A DNA stretch of 64,000 bases from Auritidibacter ignavus (GCF_003703835.1 NZ_RDQR01000008.1:28098-92097), one strand, 5' to 3'; shown: positions 41,520 to 50,935, numbered from the stretch's first letter. Notes: a model not told the origin generated them from the sequence alone. A program made the numbers and translations.

Positions 41520-43773
41520 GATGGATGGCAGTGTTCATCACGCGGAAGAGCTCACGGTATTCCGGGGTGGTTTCCAGATCGTCGATCAGCACCGGGTCAC
41601 CGTGCAGGTTGGTGAGTGGTTGGCACCAGTTGGGATACTGGTCCTGGGTGGTGCCGGGCTGATTCTGGATGCGTTGATCAGCCACGGCATCGACCAAGGC
41701 CACGGCATGGAGCCGAGAGGGTGCGCGAGCAATGAAGCGGTGCAGCGCCTGAATCACGGGAATAAGGGGAATTTCGTCGAGGTCGTGCACACGGGCCGAA
41801 CTGGCCGTCAAGAGTCCGCGTTGGACCAGGGCCTTCAGGTAGCCGCGTATATCACGGAGGAAGGTGGCTCGCTCGGCCTCGGCAGAGGTGGTTAGCAACT
41901 GGAGTTCTTCCCGTAAATCCAGGTGGACTCCGCGCAGGTAGCCGGCCGTGGGTGGCAAATCGTGGGTGTTGACAGTGGCTAGACACAACCGGCGGTACTC
42001 GGAGGGATCGTGGGGGATGCCGTCATCTTGTTCAAACCAGACAATACTGGTGCCCAGAATCTTTCGGGAAGACAGTTCGGTAACCACCGAATCGTCGACG
42101 GTCCCCAGGTCTTCTCCGACGATCAGCACTCCGGCGCGTTGGGCCTCGAGTGCAAGAATGCCGAGCATGGCGCGGGAGTCGTAGCGAACGTAGGCCCCAT
42201 GGTTCGGCGTGGTGCCTTCGGGGACCCACCACAGGCGGAACTGGCCCAGAATATGGTCGATACGCACCGCACCGACCCCGGCAAAGACACTACGAAGCAT
42301 CTGCCGGTAGGCCCGGTATCCGGTGGCACCGAGGGTCTGAGGGTTCCAGGGGTGCTGGGACCAGTCTTGTCCGAGCTGGTTGTACATGTCCGGGGGAGCA
42401 CCTACCGAGAATGGCTCCACCAGCGCATCCGGATGCATCCAAGCATCGGCGGTATACCGGTCAGCTCCCACTGCGAGATCCACCATGACCCCGGTGCGCA
42501 TCCCGGCCTGTAGCCCGCGCTTGTGGGCTACCCGGAGCTGGGTGGTGCATAGGAACTGAAGCCAGGCGAAGAACAGCAGTCGTGAGGAATCGATCTGAGG
42601 GTGATGGTTCAGATCGTGGTCGAGCAACGACCGGCATGCTGGCAGGTCGCTCAGCTGAATCTGGTCGTCTCGTCCGTCTTCGCGCAAGACACACCAGGCA
42701 GCGAAATTGCGCAACTGAGCACCACGATCCTGGCAGAAATCATGGAAGGCCCCGGCCGTGATGGCCTTGGTCGTGAGTTCTTCTTCGAACCGGGTGAAGA
42801 TCAGGCGCAACGCCTGAATTTTGGCCCGGTAGCTTGCGGTACGGTCCAGCCGGTCTGCGGTGTTGTTCGTGGCCTTCAACGGGCTAGCCAGCTGGGCAAT
42901 CCGGTTTTGATCATCCACCGACAGGCCCTGGTATTCGGCCACATCTTCTACCCGGAGATACAGCGGGTTGAGGAAACTTCGCGTCACCGGCGAATACGGT
43001 GAGTCAAGAAGTGGCGGTACCGGCTCTGAGGCGTGCAGCGGGTTGGTGAGCACAAAATCGGCGCCTTCTAAGGCTGCCAGTTCCATGATCCGGGCCAGGT
43101 CGGCAAAATCACCAATACCCCAAGAGTCGCTGGAGCGCACCGAGTATAGCTGAACGGTCACGCCCCAACGGCGACGGTTGTCGTATCTTGCGGTGGCCGA
43201 AATCGTGGAAGGCACCACGATGACTGAGAGATCGACCACATCTGAAGCCGGCGCAGTCAGTCTCAGCTGGTAATCACCGACCGGAAGCCCGGCCGGAAAA
43301 ATCAGTCGCGGGGCGGTTTCGGAACAGTCTGTTGAGACCCGCTGAGGCGCATGCTGTATCTCAGGGAGCAACTCCTGTGTGGACCACTCGGTTGCGATGG
43401 TCTCATGGCCTCCGAGCACATCAACGGGCTGGAATGATTCAACCACCCAGTCGCCAGTTTCAAACGGCAAGGACAGCTCTCGGCCCTGGTCGCTATCGAC
43501 GATGACCGTGGTCGTGAAGGGTTGTTCAGTCGGTCGAGATTTTGCCTCATCGATGGCTTGACGTAGATCGAGTGCGCTGAGGTCGGCGAACTCCTGCGCT
43601 TGATCGGGCAGGGGTGCGGCGAAAAACTGGAGTATCTGCACCACGGTGTCGAGGTCCACGCTGGCGTCGTCCCCGTTTTGGGCTGTGAAATGCGTTTGCA
43701 CCCCGTAGTATTCGGCTAGCTCCGTCAGCAACCGTTCGCGCAACGGCTGATGTGTAGGTTGACGTGCAGGCAT
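41512..43773 (-). CDS. malQ: 4-alpha-glucanotransferase (amylomaltase) MalQ
   Basis: GH77 enzyme that moves alpha-1,4-glucan segments, used in glycogen and maltodextrin metabolism. At 753 residues it has the long N-terminal beta domains typical of actinobacterial MalQ. Catalytic motifs are visible: VRIDHILGQFRLW (nucleophile Asp), LIVGEDLGTV (acid/base Glu) and TVNTHDLPP (third Asp). GGAG lies 7 bases before the ATG. It is the first gene of a two-gene unit with mshA. Confidence 0.94.
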   Translation of the reverse strand: MPARQPTHQPLRERLLTELAEYYGVQTHFTAQNGDDASVDLDTVVQILQFFAAPLPDQAQEFADLSALDLRQAIDEAKSRPTEQPFTTTVIVDSDQGRELSLPFETGDWVVESFQPVDVLGGHETIATEWSTQELLPEIQHAPQRVSTDCSETAPRLIFPAGLPVGDYQLRLTAPASDVVDLSVIVVPSTISATARYDNRRRWGVTVQLYSVRSSDSWGIGDFADLARIMELAALEGADFVLTNPLHASEPVPPLLDSPYSPVTRSFLNPLYLRVEDVAEYQGLSVDDQNRIAQLASPLKATNNTADRLDRTASYRAKIQALRLIFTRFEEELTTKAITAGAFHDFCQDRGAQLRNFAAWCVLREDGRDDQIQLSDLPACRSLLDHDLNHHPQIDSSRLLFFAWLQFLCTTQLRVAHKRGLQAGMRTGVMVDLAVGADRYTADAWMHPDALVEPFSVGAPPDMYNQLGQDWSQHPWNPQTLGATGYRAYRQMLRSVFAGVGAVRIDHILGQFRLWWVPEGTTPNHGAYVRYDSRAMLGILALEAQRAGVLIVGEDLGTVDDSVVTELSSRKILGTSIVWFEQDDGIPHDPSEYRRLCLATVNTHDLPPTAGYLRGVHLDLREELQLLTTSAEAERATFLRDIRGYLKALVQRGLLTASSARVHDLDEIPLIPVIQALHRFIARAPSRLHAVALVDAVADQRIQNQPGTTQDQYPNWCQPLTNLHGDPVLIDDLETTPEYRELFRVMNTAIHHD

Positions 43774-43954
43774 CTGGCTTCTCCGTGCTCAAGACTCAGC
43801 GGGACTTCACCCTTTAGTGTCTCACTTTTCTTTGCGCTGGCTGAACCTTTGTCGATACCCCGACATCCTCAACATGCCTACTCGAGATGATGAGTCGTGC
43901 TTCACCCAGCATAGGTCTCAGTGAAGTGTTGATGGACGGAGGAGCTAAACCATT

Positions 43955-44239
43955 GTGATAGTTGCACTTTCTATATACAGTGTCCTATTGTCATCAACTT
44001 CTGACGAAAACAGCACTGAAGACTATCAGGGCTTTCGTTCGACCAGGGGTTCTCGTCACTCCGTCCGATTCACCGACCTCTTGCGGGCCATTCGTGGCAC
44101 CCACACACTGCGCTTAATGATTGGCTTCCGACCTCACTCCCAACTCATCTCGTGGGAGACCGTCAACACACTCACGAGCGGATCCACGAGACCAAAACGG
44201 TGGTCTATGGTGGCCAGTCAACGCGATGGTATCGCCTGA
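43955..44239 (+). CDS. Doubtful small ORF in a poorly coding region
   Basis: The stretch 43774-44305 has no convincing gene and is visibly richer in A and T than its surroundings. The only candidate is this 94-codon frame from GTG 43955, with GGAGGAG 10 bases upstream. It encodes a short hydrophobic start (IVALSIYSVLL) and a Ser/Arg/Thr-rich remainder without a recognised motif, and its third codon positions are not GC-biased, unlike real genes here. It may be a decayed gene or chance. Confidence 0.2.
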   Translation: MIVALSIYSVLLSSTSDENSTEDYQGFRSTRGSRHSVRFTDLLRAIRGTHTLRLMIGFRPHSQLISWETVNTLTSGSTRPKRWSMVASQRDGIA

Positions 44240-44305
44240 GGTGCGCGGTATGGTCCACCGGTCGAGGGTTGGCGATTGGGCGGTACAACACCGCGGAGGA
44301 TTACC

Positions 44306-44920
44306 ATGACTCAACCTGAAAACCAGCAGCCCCAACCACCACATGATCGCTCACAGCCACAAGCACCAACCGCCCACTGAACTGCACACCAAGTAGCACC
44401 AGGACCGACCAGACAGTCTGCTTAGCAACAAGCTCCTGGACAGGAGCTCGGCGCCACGAAATCCTGGGTTCCCGTGGTGCTGGCCGTTCTCACCGGGGTG
44501 GGCACACTATCGCTTTTCATGCCATTAGCACAGGTTTCGTATTCTGGCGGAATTTTTCCATTCTCGGAGCCCTTGTCGGCGTCCATCTCGGCCTTGGAGG
44601 AGGATGCTGAAACCCTCGGCTGGGTTCACCTGCTCCTGTTCCTGGTCACCCTGGCGTTCAGTTTGCTGGCTTTAGGCAAATCAGCTCGTGGCTTTCAGTT
44701 CACCACCGCGCTGTTGGCAGCCCTGGTCGGTGCCTTCCACATCATCTACATGCTGTACTGGATCAACGAAGAAGCCGGGTATGACTACACCGTTTTCTTC
44801 TTCGAAGACGGCGGGATGGCCGGAATCGGTATGTGGCTGTTGTTGCTGGCATCCTTGGGTATGGTGATCTTTTCCATCATGCTTTTGGTGCAGCTACTCG
44901 GTCGGAAGCGCACTGTATAA
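44306..44920 (+). pseudogene. Membrane protein gene with two in-frame stop codons
   Basis: A good ribosome binding site (GGAGGA, 44295-44300) precedes ATG 44306, which opens MTQPENQQPQPPHDRS..., a Gln/Pro-rich cytoplasmic lead. The same frame continues to 44920 but is broken by TGA (44378-44380) and TAG (44423-44425). Reading through both gives a coherent protein of about 204 codons: a Q/P/A-rich linker, then four transmembrane helices (around VVLAVLTGVGTLSLF, HLLLFLVTLAFSLLALG, TTALLAALVGAFHIIYMLYWI, MWLLLLASLGMVIFSIMLL). Each stop is one C-to-T change from a sense codon (CGA, CAG). The part after the stops could be expressed from GTG 44474 (148 residues). The family resembles Q/P-leader actinobacterial membrane proteins of unknown function. 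Confidence 0.7.
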
Positions 44921-44961
44921 GCACCGCTTAAACGTAGATGAGCCCCGGAGTGTCACGGCTC

Positions 44962-45009
44962 AAAACAGTTCGAGCCTGGGAGCAAATGCTCTCAGGCTCG
45001 AACTGTTTT
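44962..45009. terminator. Strong bidirectional Rho-independent terminator
   Basis: A 22-pair stem with one G-U pair and an AAAT loop runs from AAAACAG at the left to CTGTTTT at the right. The A4 and T4 ends let it end transcripts in both directions: the membrane-protein pseudogene on plus and tRNA-Leu on minus. Confidence 0.92.
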
Positions 45010-45016
45010 CCATCCG

Positions 45017-45102
45017 TGCGCGGAGGGGGACTTGAACCCCCACGACCGATAAAGGTCACAGCGACCTCAACGCTGCGCGTCTACCAATTCCGCCACCCGC
45101 GC
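45017..45102 (-). tRNA. tRNA-Leu (anticodon GAG)
   Basis: An 86-base cloverleaf on the minus strand. Acceptor GCGCGGG pairs with TCCGCGC (one G-U), discriminator A73. The D arm has TGGCGGAATTGGTAGACGC, the anticodon stem CAGCG/CGCTG encloses loop TTGAGGT with anticodon GAG (reads CUC/CUU), a long variable arm marks it as a class II tRNA, and the T arm is GGGGGTTCAAGTCCCCC. The 3' CCA is not encoded. Confidence 0.97.
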
Positions 45103-45163
45103 GGGTGAAGTAATGTCCCACCATGAACGGTTTAGACCGGCATCGGGGAGTGGCAACCTGTTC

Positions 45164-45169
45164 ATCTTA
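45164..45169 (-). promoter_or_regulatory. Putative extended -10 element of tRNA-Leu
   Basis: Minus-strand TGC-TAAGAT, an extended -10 box, about 60 bases before the tRNA 5' end. No good -35 box at the usual distance. Confidence 0.4.
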
Positions 45170-45253
45170 GCACGAGATAAAACGTTCTGCGGTATCAGCG
45201 CTATAGCGCGTATCTTCTCACCGCGAATCTGTGACCAATCTAGCCCCTCCCGT

Positions 45254-45259
45254 TAGAGT
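45254..45259 (+). promoter_or_regulatory. Putative -10 element, leaderless M20 peptidase gene
   Basis: TAGAGT, 7 bases before ATG 45267; no ribosome binding site in between. Confidence 0.5.
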
Positions 45260-45266
45260 GGGATAC

Positions 45267-46619
45267 ATGACAGCTTCACCGGAGTCGCACATTCCAGAAC
45301 CCGGTCTGCTCAGCCAGCGGGTCGCGCAGATCACCTCGGATTTGATTCGCATTGACACCACGAATTTCGGGGGTAATAACTGTCGCGGAGAACGCGAAGC
45401 AGCCGAGTACTGTGCCCACGTGATGTCGGATCTGGGCATGAATCCCGAAATCATCGAATCGGTACCGGACCGGTTTTCGGTCATCGGTCGCTTAGCCGGG
45501 TGGGACGCGGAGGCTCCAGCACTGATTCTGCACGGCCATCTCGACGTCGTCCCGGCTCAAGCTGAAGAGTGGTCCCGGGACCCGTTCAGCGGTGAGATTG
45601 ACGAGGACGGCATGATCTGGGGCCGTGGTGCGGTGGATATGAAGGGCATGGATGCCATGATGCTCACCGCACTTGAATACCTGGTCCACAACGAGCTTCG
45701 TCCCCGTCGTGACATCATCTTATGCCTGTTCTCCGACGAAGAGGCCGGGGGAGTCTACGGAGCCCAGTGGATGGTGCAGAACCGTCCGGAGCTACTTACC
45801 GATGCCACCGAGGCCATTTCCGAGGTGGGCGGTTTTTCCGCGGAGATTGCCGGGCAACGGGCTTATCTGTTGCAAACCGGCGAGAAAGGCATCGCCTGGC
45901 TGAATCTCACCGCCACCGCCTCACCGGGGCACGGATCCTCGGTGCACCCCGATAATGCCGTCACCCGACTGGCCGGAGCCATGGACCGCATTGGCCGGCA
46001 CACCTGGCCACTAAATTACACCAAGACCACGCGGGATTTGATGGAGCAGGTCTCAGAGATGATGGGGGTCGATTTTGACGAGACCGATCCCTCCCCGCAG
46101 TTGGAAGCTTTGGGTTCTGCGGCAAAATTCGTCGGTTCTACCTTGCGCAATTCCGCCAATCCCACAGGCATGACAGCCGGATATAAACACAACGTCATTC
46201 CGGGGACAGCACGAGGCACAGTCGATGCTCGCGTGTTACCGGGTGAAGACGACAAGGTCATGGAACAGCTTCGTGAACTGGCCGGTGACGGCATCGAGTT
46301 CGACTATGAACACAAGGTCTCGTCCTTAGAGGTGCCCTTCTCTGGCGATCTCATTGAGCTGATGGTCGCAGCCATTGAAGCCGAAGACCCCGGCGCTCGG
46401 GTGTTGCCCTTTATGATGTCTGGTGGCACCGACAATAACCACCTGTCCCAGCTCGGCATCACCGGGTATGGTTTCATGCCTCTGAAACTTCCGGCTGATC
46501 TGGACTTCACGGCCCTTTTCCACGGCATCGATGAACGTATTCCGGTGGATTCCTTGGACTTCGGAGTACGCACCCTGGTGCGCGTGCTGGAACCCGGACA
46601 CGATGAAAGGAATCGGTGA
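45267..46619 (+). CDS. M20-family metallopeptidase
   Basis: A 450-residue zinc hydrolase of the M20/ArgE/DapE group. Metal ligands and catalytic residues are visible: ILHGHLDVVPA (His, Asp), GRGAVDMKGM (bridging Asp), LFSDEEAGG (catalytic Glu and ligand Glu) and the final His in TALFHGID. The central lid domain has SPGHGSSVHPDN. Members remove acyl or amino acid groups from small peptides; the substrate is not predictable. ATG 45267 is placed by the TAGAGT box; a start at 45231 lies upstream of that promoter. Its stop overlaps the GTG of the next gene by 4 bases, so the pair forms an operon. Confidence 0.92.
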   Translation: MTASPESHIPEPGLLSQRVAQITSDLIRIDTTNFGGNNCRGEREAAEYCAHVMSDLGMNPEIIESVPDRFSVIGRLAGWDAEAPALILHGHLDVVPAQAEEWSRDPFSGEIDEDGMIWGRGAVDMKGMDAMMLTALEYLVHNELRPRRDIILCLFSDEEAGGVYGAQWMVQNRPELLTDATEAISEVGGFSAEIAGQRAYLLQTGEKGIAWLNLTATASPGHGSSVHPDNAVTRLAGAMDRIGRHTWPLNYTKTTRDLMEQVSEMMGVDFDETDPSPQLEALGSAAKFVGSTLRNSANPTGMTAGYKHNVIPGTARGTVDARVLPGEDDKVMEQLRELAGDGIEFDYEHKVSSLEVPFSGDLIELMVAAIEAEDPGARVLPFMMSGGTDNNHLSQLGITGYGFMPLKLPADLDFTALFHGIDERIPVDSLDFGVRTLVRVLEPGHDERNR

Positions 46620-47800
46620 GACTGTTGACGCAGATCACCTCAGAGCATTCAGCAAAGATCAGCAAAGTTCTCACCCCTGAACTCTTAGAAACACTGCGGG
46701 CTCGCGCCGTCGAGCACGATGAAAACAACACGTTCCCACACGACGATCTCCAGGACTTAGCCGAGACCGGCTATTTGCGCGCCCAAACCCCAGTGGATTT
46801 GGGCGGGCTTGGGTGGGACTTCGCCGTGATCACCGAAGCCCAGCGGCTGCTAGCCACCGCCTCTCCGGCGACCGCGTTGGCGGTCAATATGCACCAGATC
46901 ATCAACGCGGTCGCCTCGGTCTTCGCCATCCACGGAGATGACTCGCTGACGTTTATTCATCGTGGCTCTGCCAATGGTGAGATATACGCATTTGGTATCT
47001 CCGAGGCTGGCAATGACGCCGTGCTGTTCGACTCCAGCACCGAAGCCGTGGCGAACCCCGACGGCTCGGTGACGTTGACCGGAACCAAGATCTTCACCAG
47101 CCTCTCACCGGCCTGGACGCACCTGCTGACCTTCGGGAAAACGCCCGACGGATCGCAACTGATCTTCGGCGTCCTGGATCGTAGCGCTGAGGGGATCAGC
47201 GCCGATGATTCCAGCTGGGACATGCTCGGCATGCGCGCTACCTTCTCACTCGTTACCCGCTTGGAGCAGGCCACAATCTCAGCAGAAAAAGTCATTCGTC
47301 GCTTACCGGTAGGCCCCAACCAAGATCTGCTGGTCTTCGGGATTTTCTCGACTTTTTTGACGCTACTGTCTGCGGTCTACACCGGGATCGGGGACCGGGC
47401 GGTGGAACTGGCCCAGCAGGCTTTGGCTCTTCGCACCTCCACAGTTCAGGGCATCACCTTGGATCAGGATCCGGTGTTGCGGTATCACGCCGGTGAAGCA
47501 GCGCTGCGGCAACTCACCCAGAACGCGCAACTGCGCTACCTGTCCGAAGCAATCCGAGACAACAAAGACTTCGGCCCGGAGTGGTTCCCACGACTGGTGG
47601 CCAATAAGACTCACGCGGTGCGCACCGCAAAAGAACAGGTGGATTACGCGTTTCAGATATCGGGTGGGGCCAGCTTCAACCGCCACACCGAGATTTCACG
47701 GCTTTATCGTGACGTGATTGCCGGTTTCTTCCATCCCTCCAACGACGCGTCGGCACACAACACGTTGGCCACCTGGGCGCTCGGTCCGCTTGACCAGTAG
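46616..47800 (+). CDS. Acyl-CoA dehydrogenase-family flavoprotein
   Basis: A 394-residue protein with the acyl-CoA dehydrogenase fold: N-terminal helices (about 1-115), a beta domain (about 115-225, LTGTKIFTSLSP) and C-terminal helices with QISGGASFNRHTEISRLYRDVIAGFFHPSND. The last motif resembles the group that includes DszC-like flavin monooxygenases, and the usual catalytic Glu segment is not obvious. It may be a dehydrogenase or a flavin-dependent monooxygenase. GTG 46616 overlaps the M20 peptidase stop, so the two are coupled. Confidence 0.85.
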   Translation: MRLLTQITSEHSAKISKVLTPELLETLRARAVEHDENNTFPHDDLQDLAETGYLRAQTPVDLGGLGWDFAVITEAQRLLATASPATALAVNMHQIINAVASVFAIHGDDSLTFIHRGSANGEIYAFGISEAGNDAVLFDSSTEAVANPDGSVTLTGTKIFTSLSPAWTHLLTFGKTPDGSQLIFGVLDRSAEGISADDSSWDMLGMRATFSLVTRLEQATISAEKVIRRLPVGPNQDLLVFGIFSTFLTLLSAVYTGIGDRAVELAQQALALRTSTVQGITLDQDPVLRYHAGEAALRQLTQNAQLRYLSEAIRDNKDFGPEWFPRLVANKTHAVRTAKEQVDYAFQISGGASFNRHTEISRLYRDVIAGFFHPSNDASAHNTLATWALGPLDQ

Positions 47801-47830
47801 CCACGGACCGGGATCCCCCAGTCAGCCCGT

Positions 47831-48061
47831 CTAGAGGGTGGACGCGACTTTATAGATCTTCCGACGCATCCAGAATCGGCGTGCCCCACCGCGGTAGATC
47901 AAGGACCGTTTCAGTTCCCATTTACCGTACTCGGCGTGCTCGACCAGCCGGCGACGAGCCTCTGGGAGGGAGTCATTCGGGGCAACTGTCAAAACCAGGT
48001 ATTCCCAGCGGTCCTGGCGAGTCAGACTATCGACGGTTGAGACCACGGGATCTTCGCGCAC
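47831..48061 (-). CDS. DUF5703 family small protein
   Basis: A 76-residue basic protein conserved in actinobacteria, with the core RWEYLVLTV, ARRRLVEHAEYGKWEL and RFWMRRKIYKV. Function unknown. GTG 48061 was chosen because AGGAG lies 8 bases upstream. It converges on the acyl-CoA dehydrogenase gene. In many actinobacteria it sits near uppP, as here. Confidence 0.82.
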   Translation of the reverse strand: MREDPVVSTVDSLTRQDRWEYLVLTVAPNDSLPEARRRLVEHAEYGKWELKRSLIYRGGARRFWMRRKIYKVASTL

Positions 48062-48245
48062 AGAGCCTTCTCCTTGACGTTGTGGTGGGACCTGCACGCG
48101 TGTGGGGTGCAGGCATCCTCAGCTGGAGTCCAGACTAGCCGATCAAGGACACTCCAGGCAGGTGGGCGTAACACCGTATTGCTTACCGTGAAAGAAAATC
48201 GGACACAGATGCCGAATAAAGGTGTACCACGCCACGATTTCCAGC

Positions 48246-48251
48246 TAGCGT
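48246..48251 (+). promoter_or_regulatory. Putative -10 element, leaderless acidic-protein gene
   Basis: TAGCGT, 7 bases before ATG 48259. Confidence 0.45.
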
Positions 48252-48258
48252 ATCTACT

Positions 48259-48525
48259 ATGAGTAGCGATCCACGCGTAGAGCTCCAGTCGTTAGTATCC
48301 GCCCTGCAGGAGCACATGATGGCGGCGTTGAATAAGGACGATTCGGACACGACCACGTTGGAGTCTGCCGAAGACGCCCTGGTTGAGGCATTTGAGAACT
48401 ACGAGGACGCCCTCTACAACGTCACCGGCGAGGTCACCCCTCTCGACATTTTCGAAGATGACGACATCGACGACGATGACGACGACTTTGACGATGATGA
48501 CTACGACGAGGACGAGGATTACTAG
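48259..48525 (+). CDS. Small acidic protein with Asp/Glu-rich tail
   Basis: An 88-residue protein. Residues 1-60 are predicted helical (PRVELQSLVSALQEHMMAAL, then SAEDALVEAFENYEDALYNV); the last 25 residues are almost only Asp and Glu with a few aromatics (EDDDIDDDDDDF and so on). No function is known to me. Such tails can mimic nucleic acid or bind basic proteins or cations. It lies 138 bases upstream of uppP on the same strand and appears leaderless. Confidence 0.8.
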   Translation: MSSDPRVELQSLVSALQEHMMAALNKDDSDTTTLESAEDALVEAFENYEDALYNVTGEVTPLDIFEDDDIDDDDDDFDDDDYDEDEDY

Positions 48526-48649
48526 GCTGGCCCATCTGGTCTGATCGTCTTTCTGAACGTATATCGCTGGCCTGGGCGGATGAACCCTGTTCGACCACCA
48601 CATTTTTCGACTCACCCGACCCGTGTCTAAGGTTCTCAGAGAACTGACG

Positions 48650-48655
48650 TAGAAT
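48650..48655 (+). promoter_or_regulatory. Putative -10 element of uppP
   Basis: TAGAAT, 8 bases before GTG 48664; a leaderless start or a leader of one or two bases. Confidence 0.4.
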
Positions 48656-48663
48656 CGTCCGGC

Positions 48664-49500
48664 GTGAGTTGGATTGAGGCAATCATTCTCGGGCTAATCC
48701 AAGGCCTGACAGAATTTATTCCGATATCGTCGTCGGCGCACCTGCGTATCGCCGGAGAGTTCTTGCCCCGGGCCGAAGATCCCGGAGCTGCATTTACTGC
48801 GATCACCCAGATCGGTACGGAACTGGCCGTGCTGATTTTTTTCTGGCGAGATATCGTCAACATCATCAGCAAATGGTTCCAGGCTTTAGCGCGTAAAGTA
48901 CCTCAATCCGATCCCGACGTGCGCATGGGCTGGCTGATCATTGTCGGTTCCATCCCCATTGGAGTGCTGGGATTGCTGTTAGAAGACTGGATTGATACCA
49001 GCTTCCGTTCGCTATGGATCGTGGCAACCATGCTCATCGTCTTCGGTGTGTTGCTGGCTGTCGCCGATACGTTAGGTCGCCAGGTCAAACCGCTGGAGAA
49101 ACTCACCTGGCGTGACGGTATTCTCTACGGTTTCGCCCAAGCGCTGGCGTTAATACCGGGCGTCTCGCGTTCTGGTGGCACGATTACTATGGGGCTGGCG
49201 CTGGGCTACACACGCCAAGCAGCCACCCGCTACGCCTTCCTGCTGGCGGTGCCGGCCGTGTTCGCCTCAGGTTTTTATAAGCTCTTTGGCGCCCTGACTG
49301 ACCCCGCCGAAGCCCAAGGAGCCTTCGGGTTAGGTGAGACCTTCGTGGCCACCGTCGTGTCTTTCGTTGTTGGGTATGCCGTCATTGCCTGGCTGATGCG
49401 GTTCATCTCGCAGAACTCGTATAAGCCCTTTGTGTGGTATCGCATTGCGCTGGGTACGGTGCTGTTCGTTCTGCTGGGCTTTGATGTCATCTCGGCCTAA
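48664..49500 (+). CDS. uppP: Undecaprenyl-diphosphatase UppP (BacA)
   Basis: Membrane phosphatase that recycles undecaprenyl diphosphate, the lipid carrier of cell-wall synthesis, and gives bacitracin resistance when raised. The 278-residue protein has about eight transmembrane helices, the N-terminal [20 protein letters not shown] with the catalytic Glu, and the second motif [18 protein letters not shown]. The start is GTG 48664, just after a TAGAAT box. mshC follows 103 bases later. Confidence 0.95.
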   Translation: MSWIEAIILGLIQGLTEFIPISSSAHLRIAGEFLPRAEDPGAAFTAITQIGTELAVLIFFWRDIVNIISKWFQALARKVPQSDPDVRMGWLIIVGSIPIGVLGLLLEDWIDTSFRSLWIVATMLIVFGVLLAVADTLGRQVKPLEKLTWRDGILYGFAQALALIPGVSRSGGTITMGLALGYTRQAATRYAFLLAVPAVFASGFYKLFGALTDPAEAQGAFGLGETFVATVVSFVVGYAVIAWLMRFISQNSYKPFVWYRIALGTVLFVLLGFDVISA

Positions 49501-49603
49501 TCAACATGACCAGATCAGCACCGTCGATTAGAGTCAAGACGGTACCAACGACGTTGTGAGATGACGTCGGCCATCACTGACAACACCGCTTTCAGGAGGG
49601 TCC

Positions 49604-50935
49604 GTGGAATCCTGGTCTGCCACACAACCACCGTCGCTTCCACCGCAATCAGCTCGCCTCGAGCTCTTCGATTCCGCAACCCGGTCCCTGCAGGATGCGA
49701 CGGTCACCGGCGATCAGGCCTCCCTATACGTCTGCGGTATTACGCCCTACGACGCCACGCACCTCGGCCACGCCAACACCTACGTAGCCTTTGATCTGTT
49801 GAACCGGTTTTGGCGTAGCGCTGGCAAGTCCGTGGTCTACACCCAAAACGTCACCGACGTCGATGACCCGCTATTTGAACGCGCCCAATCCACCAACGTG
49901 GACTGGCAGCAACTCGCTGAAGACCAGACCAATCTGTTCCGCTCAGATATGGCCCAGCTGAACGTATTGCCACCGGACTACTACCTCAGTGTTTCCGAGA
50001 CGGTGGACTGGGTCATTGAGATCGTCACCCAGCTCTACGAGCTCGGTATCGCCTATCCGGTGCCCGGAGACAACGGTGACCCCGACGGCGACCTCTATTT
50101 TTCTATTGAGGCTGCCGAAGCTGCCTGCAACTGGCGCTTGGGTAGCGTGTCCGGGATGAGTCTGGCGGAGATGCAGGAGGTCTTTCCCGAACGTGGGGGA
50201 GACCCGCAACGTCCCGGCAAGAAGAATCCGCTGGACCCGCTGGTATGGAAGGCCGCCCGCGAAGGGGAACCCTCCTGGGATGCGGCCGTCATCGGTCGAG
50301 GTCGTCCCGGCTGGCATATTGAGTGCTCAATGATTGCCCGCAAGACCCTCCCGGCCCCTTTCGACGTGCAAGCTGGAGGCTCCGATCTGCGGTTCCCGCA
50401 CCATGAATTCTCTGCTGCCCACGCCACCGCCGTGGATCACACGCCGATGGCCCGGTTATATGTGCATGCCGGGATGGTCGGTCTCGACGGGGAGAAGATG
50501 TCGAAGTCCTTGGGCAACTTGGTTTTAGTCTCCCAACTGACCGCCGACGGACACGAGCCGGCAGCGATTCGGGCGCTCTTACTCAACCACCACTACCGCA
50601 CCGACTGGTCATTTACCACCCGAGAGCTCACCGACAGCGCCGATCGGATCGCTGGTTGGCGCCGAGCCCTGGCCGGTGAAGCAACACAGGATGGGGCCGA
50701 GTTGCTCTCTGCCATACACCAAGCCCTCAGCCATGACCTGGATGCTCCTACGGCACTGCAGGCCGTGGATGTCTGGGCAGAAAGCGCCCACGCACGAGGA
50801 CCGCAACCCTCGGCTCACGCCCCAACCGAGGCACGCCCCGGTGTGGCGGAGGTTATGGAGGCGGTATTGGGGATCCAGCTGATTACTGCTGATCATCCCG
50901 TCGACGCAGAAACCGCTCAAATTCCCGGGCAATAG
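49604..50935 (+). CDS. mshC: Cysteine:GlcN-Ins ligase MshC (mycothiol synthesis)
   Basis: Joins cysteine to glucosaminyl-inositol with ATP, the third mycothiol step. It is a cysteinyl-tRNA synthetase paralogue of 443 residues: zinc-site YVCGITPYDATHLGH with a HIGH-like HLGH, WHIECSMIA, RFPHHEFSAAHA, and the MshC-specific GMVGLDGEKMSKSLGN. It lacks the tRNA-binding C-terminal domain of CysRS. AGGAGG lies 5 bases before GTG 49604. The stop overlaps the convergent PAC2 gene by 53 bases, a neighbourhood common in actinobacteria. Confidence 0.96.
   Translation: MESWSATQPPSLPPQSARLELFDSATRSLQDATVTGDQASLYVCGITPYDATHLGHANTYVAFDLLNRFWRSAGKSVVYTQNVTDVDDPLFERAQSTNVDWQQLAEDQTNLFRSDMAQLNVLPPDYYLSVSETVDWVIEIVTQLYELGIAYPVPGDNGDPDGDLYFSIEAAEAACNWRLGSVSGMSLAEMQEVFPERGGDPQRPGKKNPLDPLVWKAAREGEPSWDAAVIGRGRPGWHIECSMIARKTLPAPFDVQAGGSDLRFPHHEFSAAHATAVDHTPMARLYVHAGMVGLDGEKMSKSLGNLVLVSQLTADGHEPAAIRALLLNHHYRTDWSFTTRELTDSADRIAGWRRALAGEATQDGAELLSAIHQALSHDLDAPTALQAVDVWAESAHARGPQPSAHAPTEARPGVAEVMEAVLGIQLITADHPVDAETAQIPGQ

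Noticed and set aside
44378..44425. Recoding of TGA or TAG (selenocysteine or pyrrolysine)
   Set aside because: There is no selenocysteine-type stem next to TGA, and two different stop codons in a Gln/Pro linker fit nonsense mutation better.
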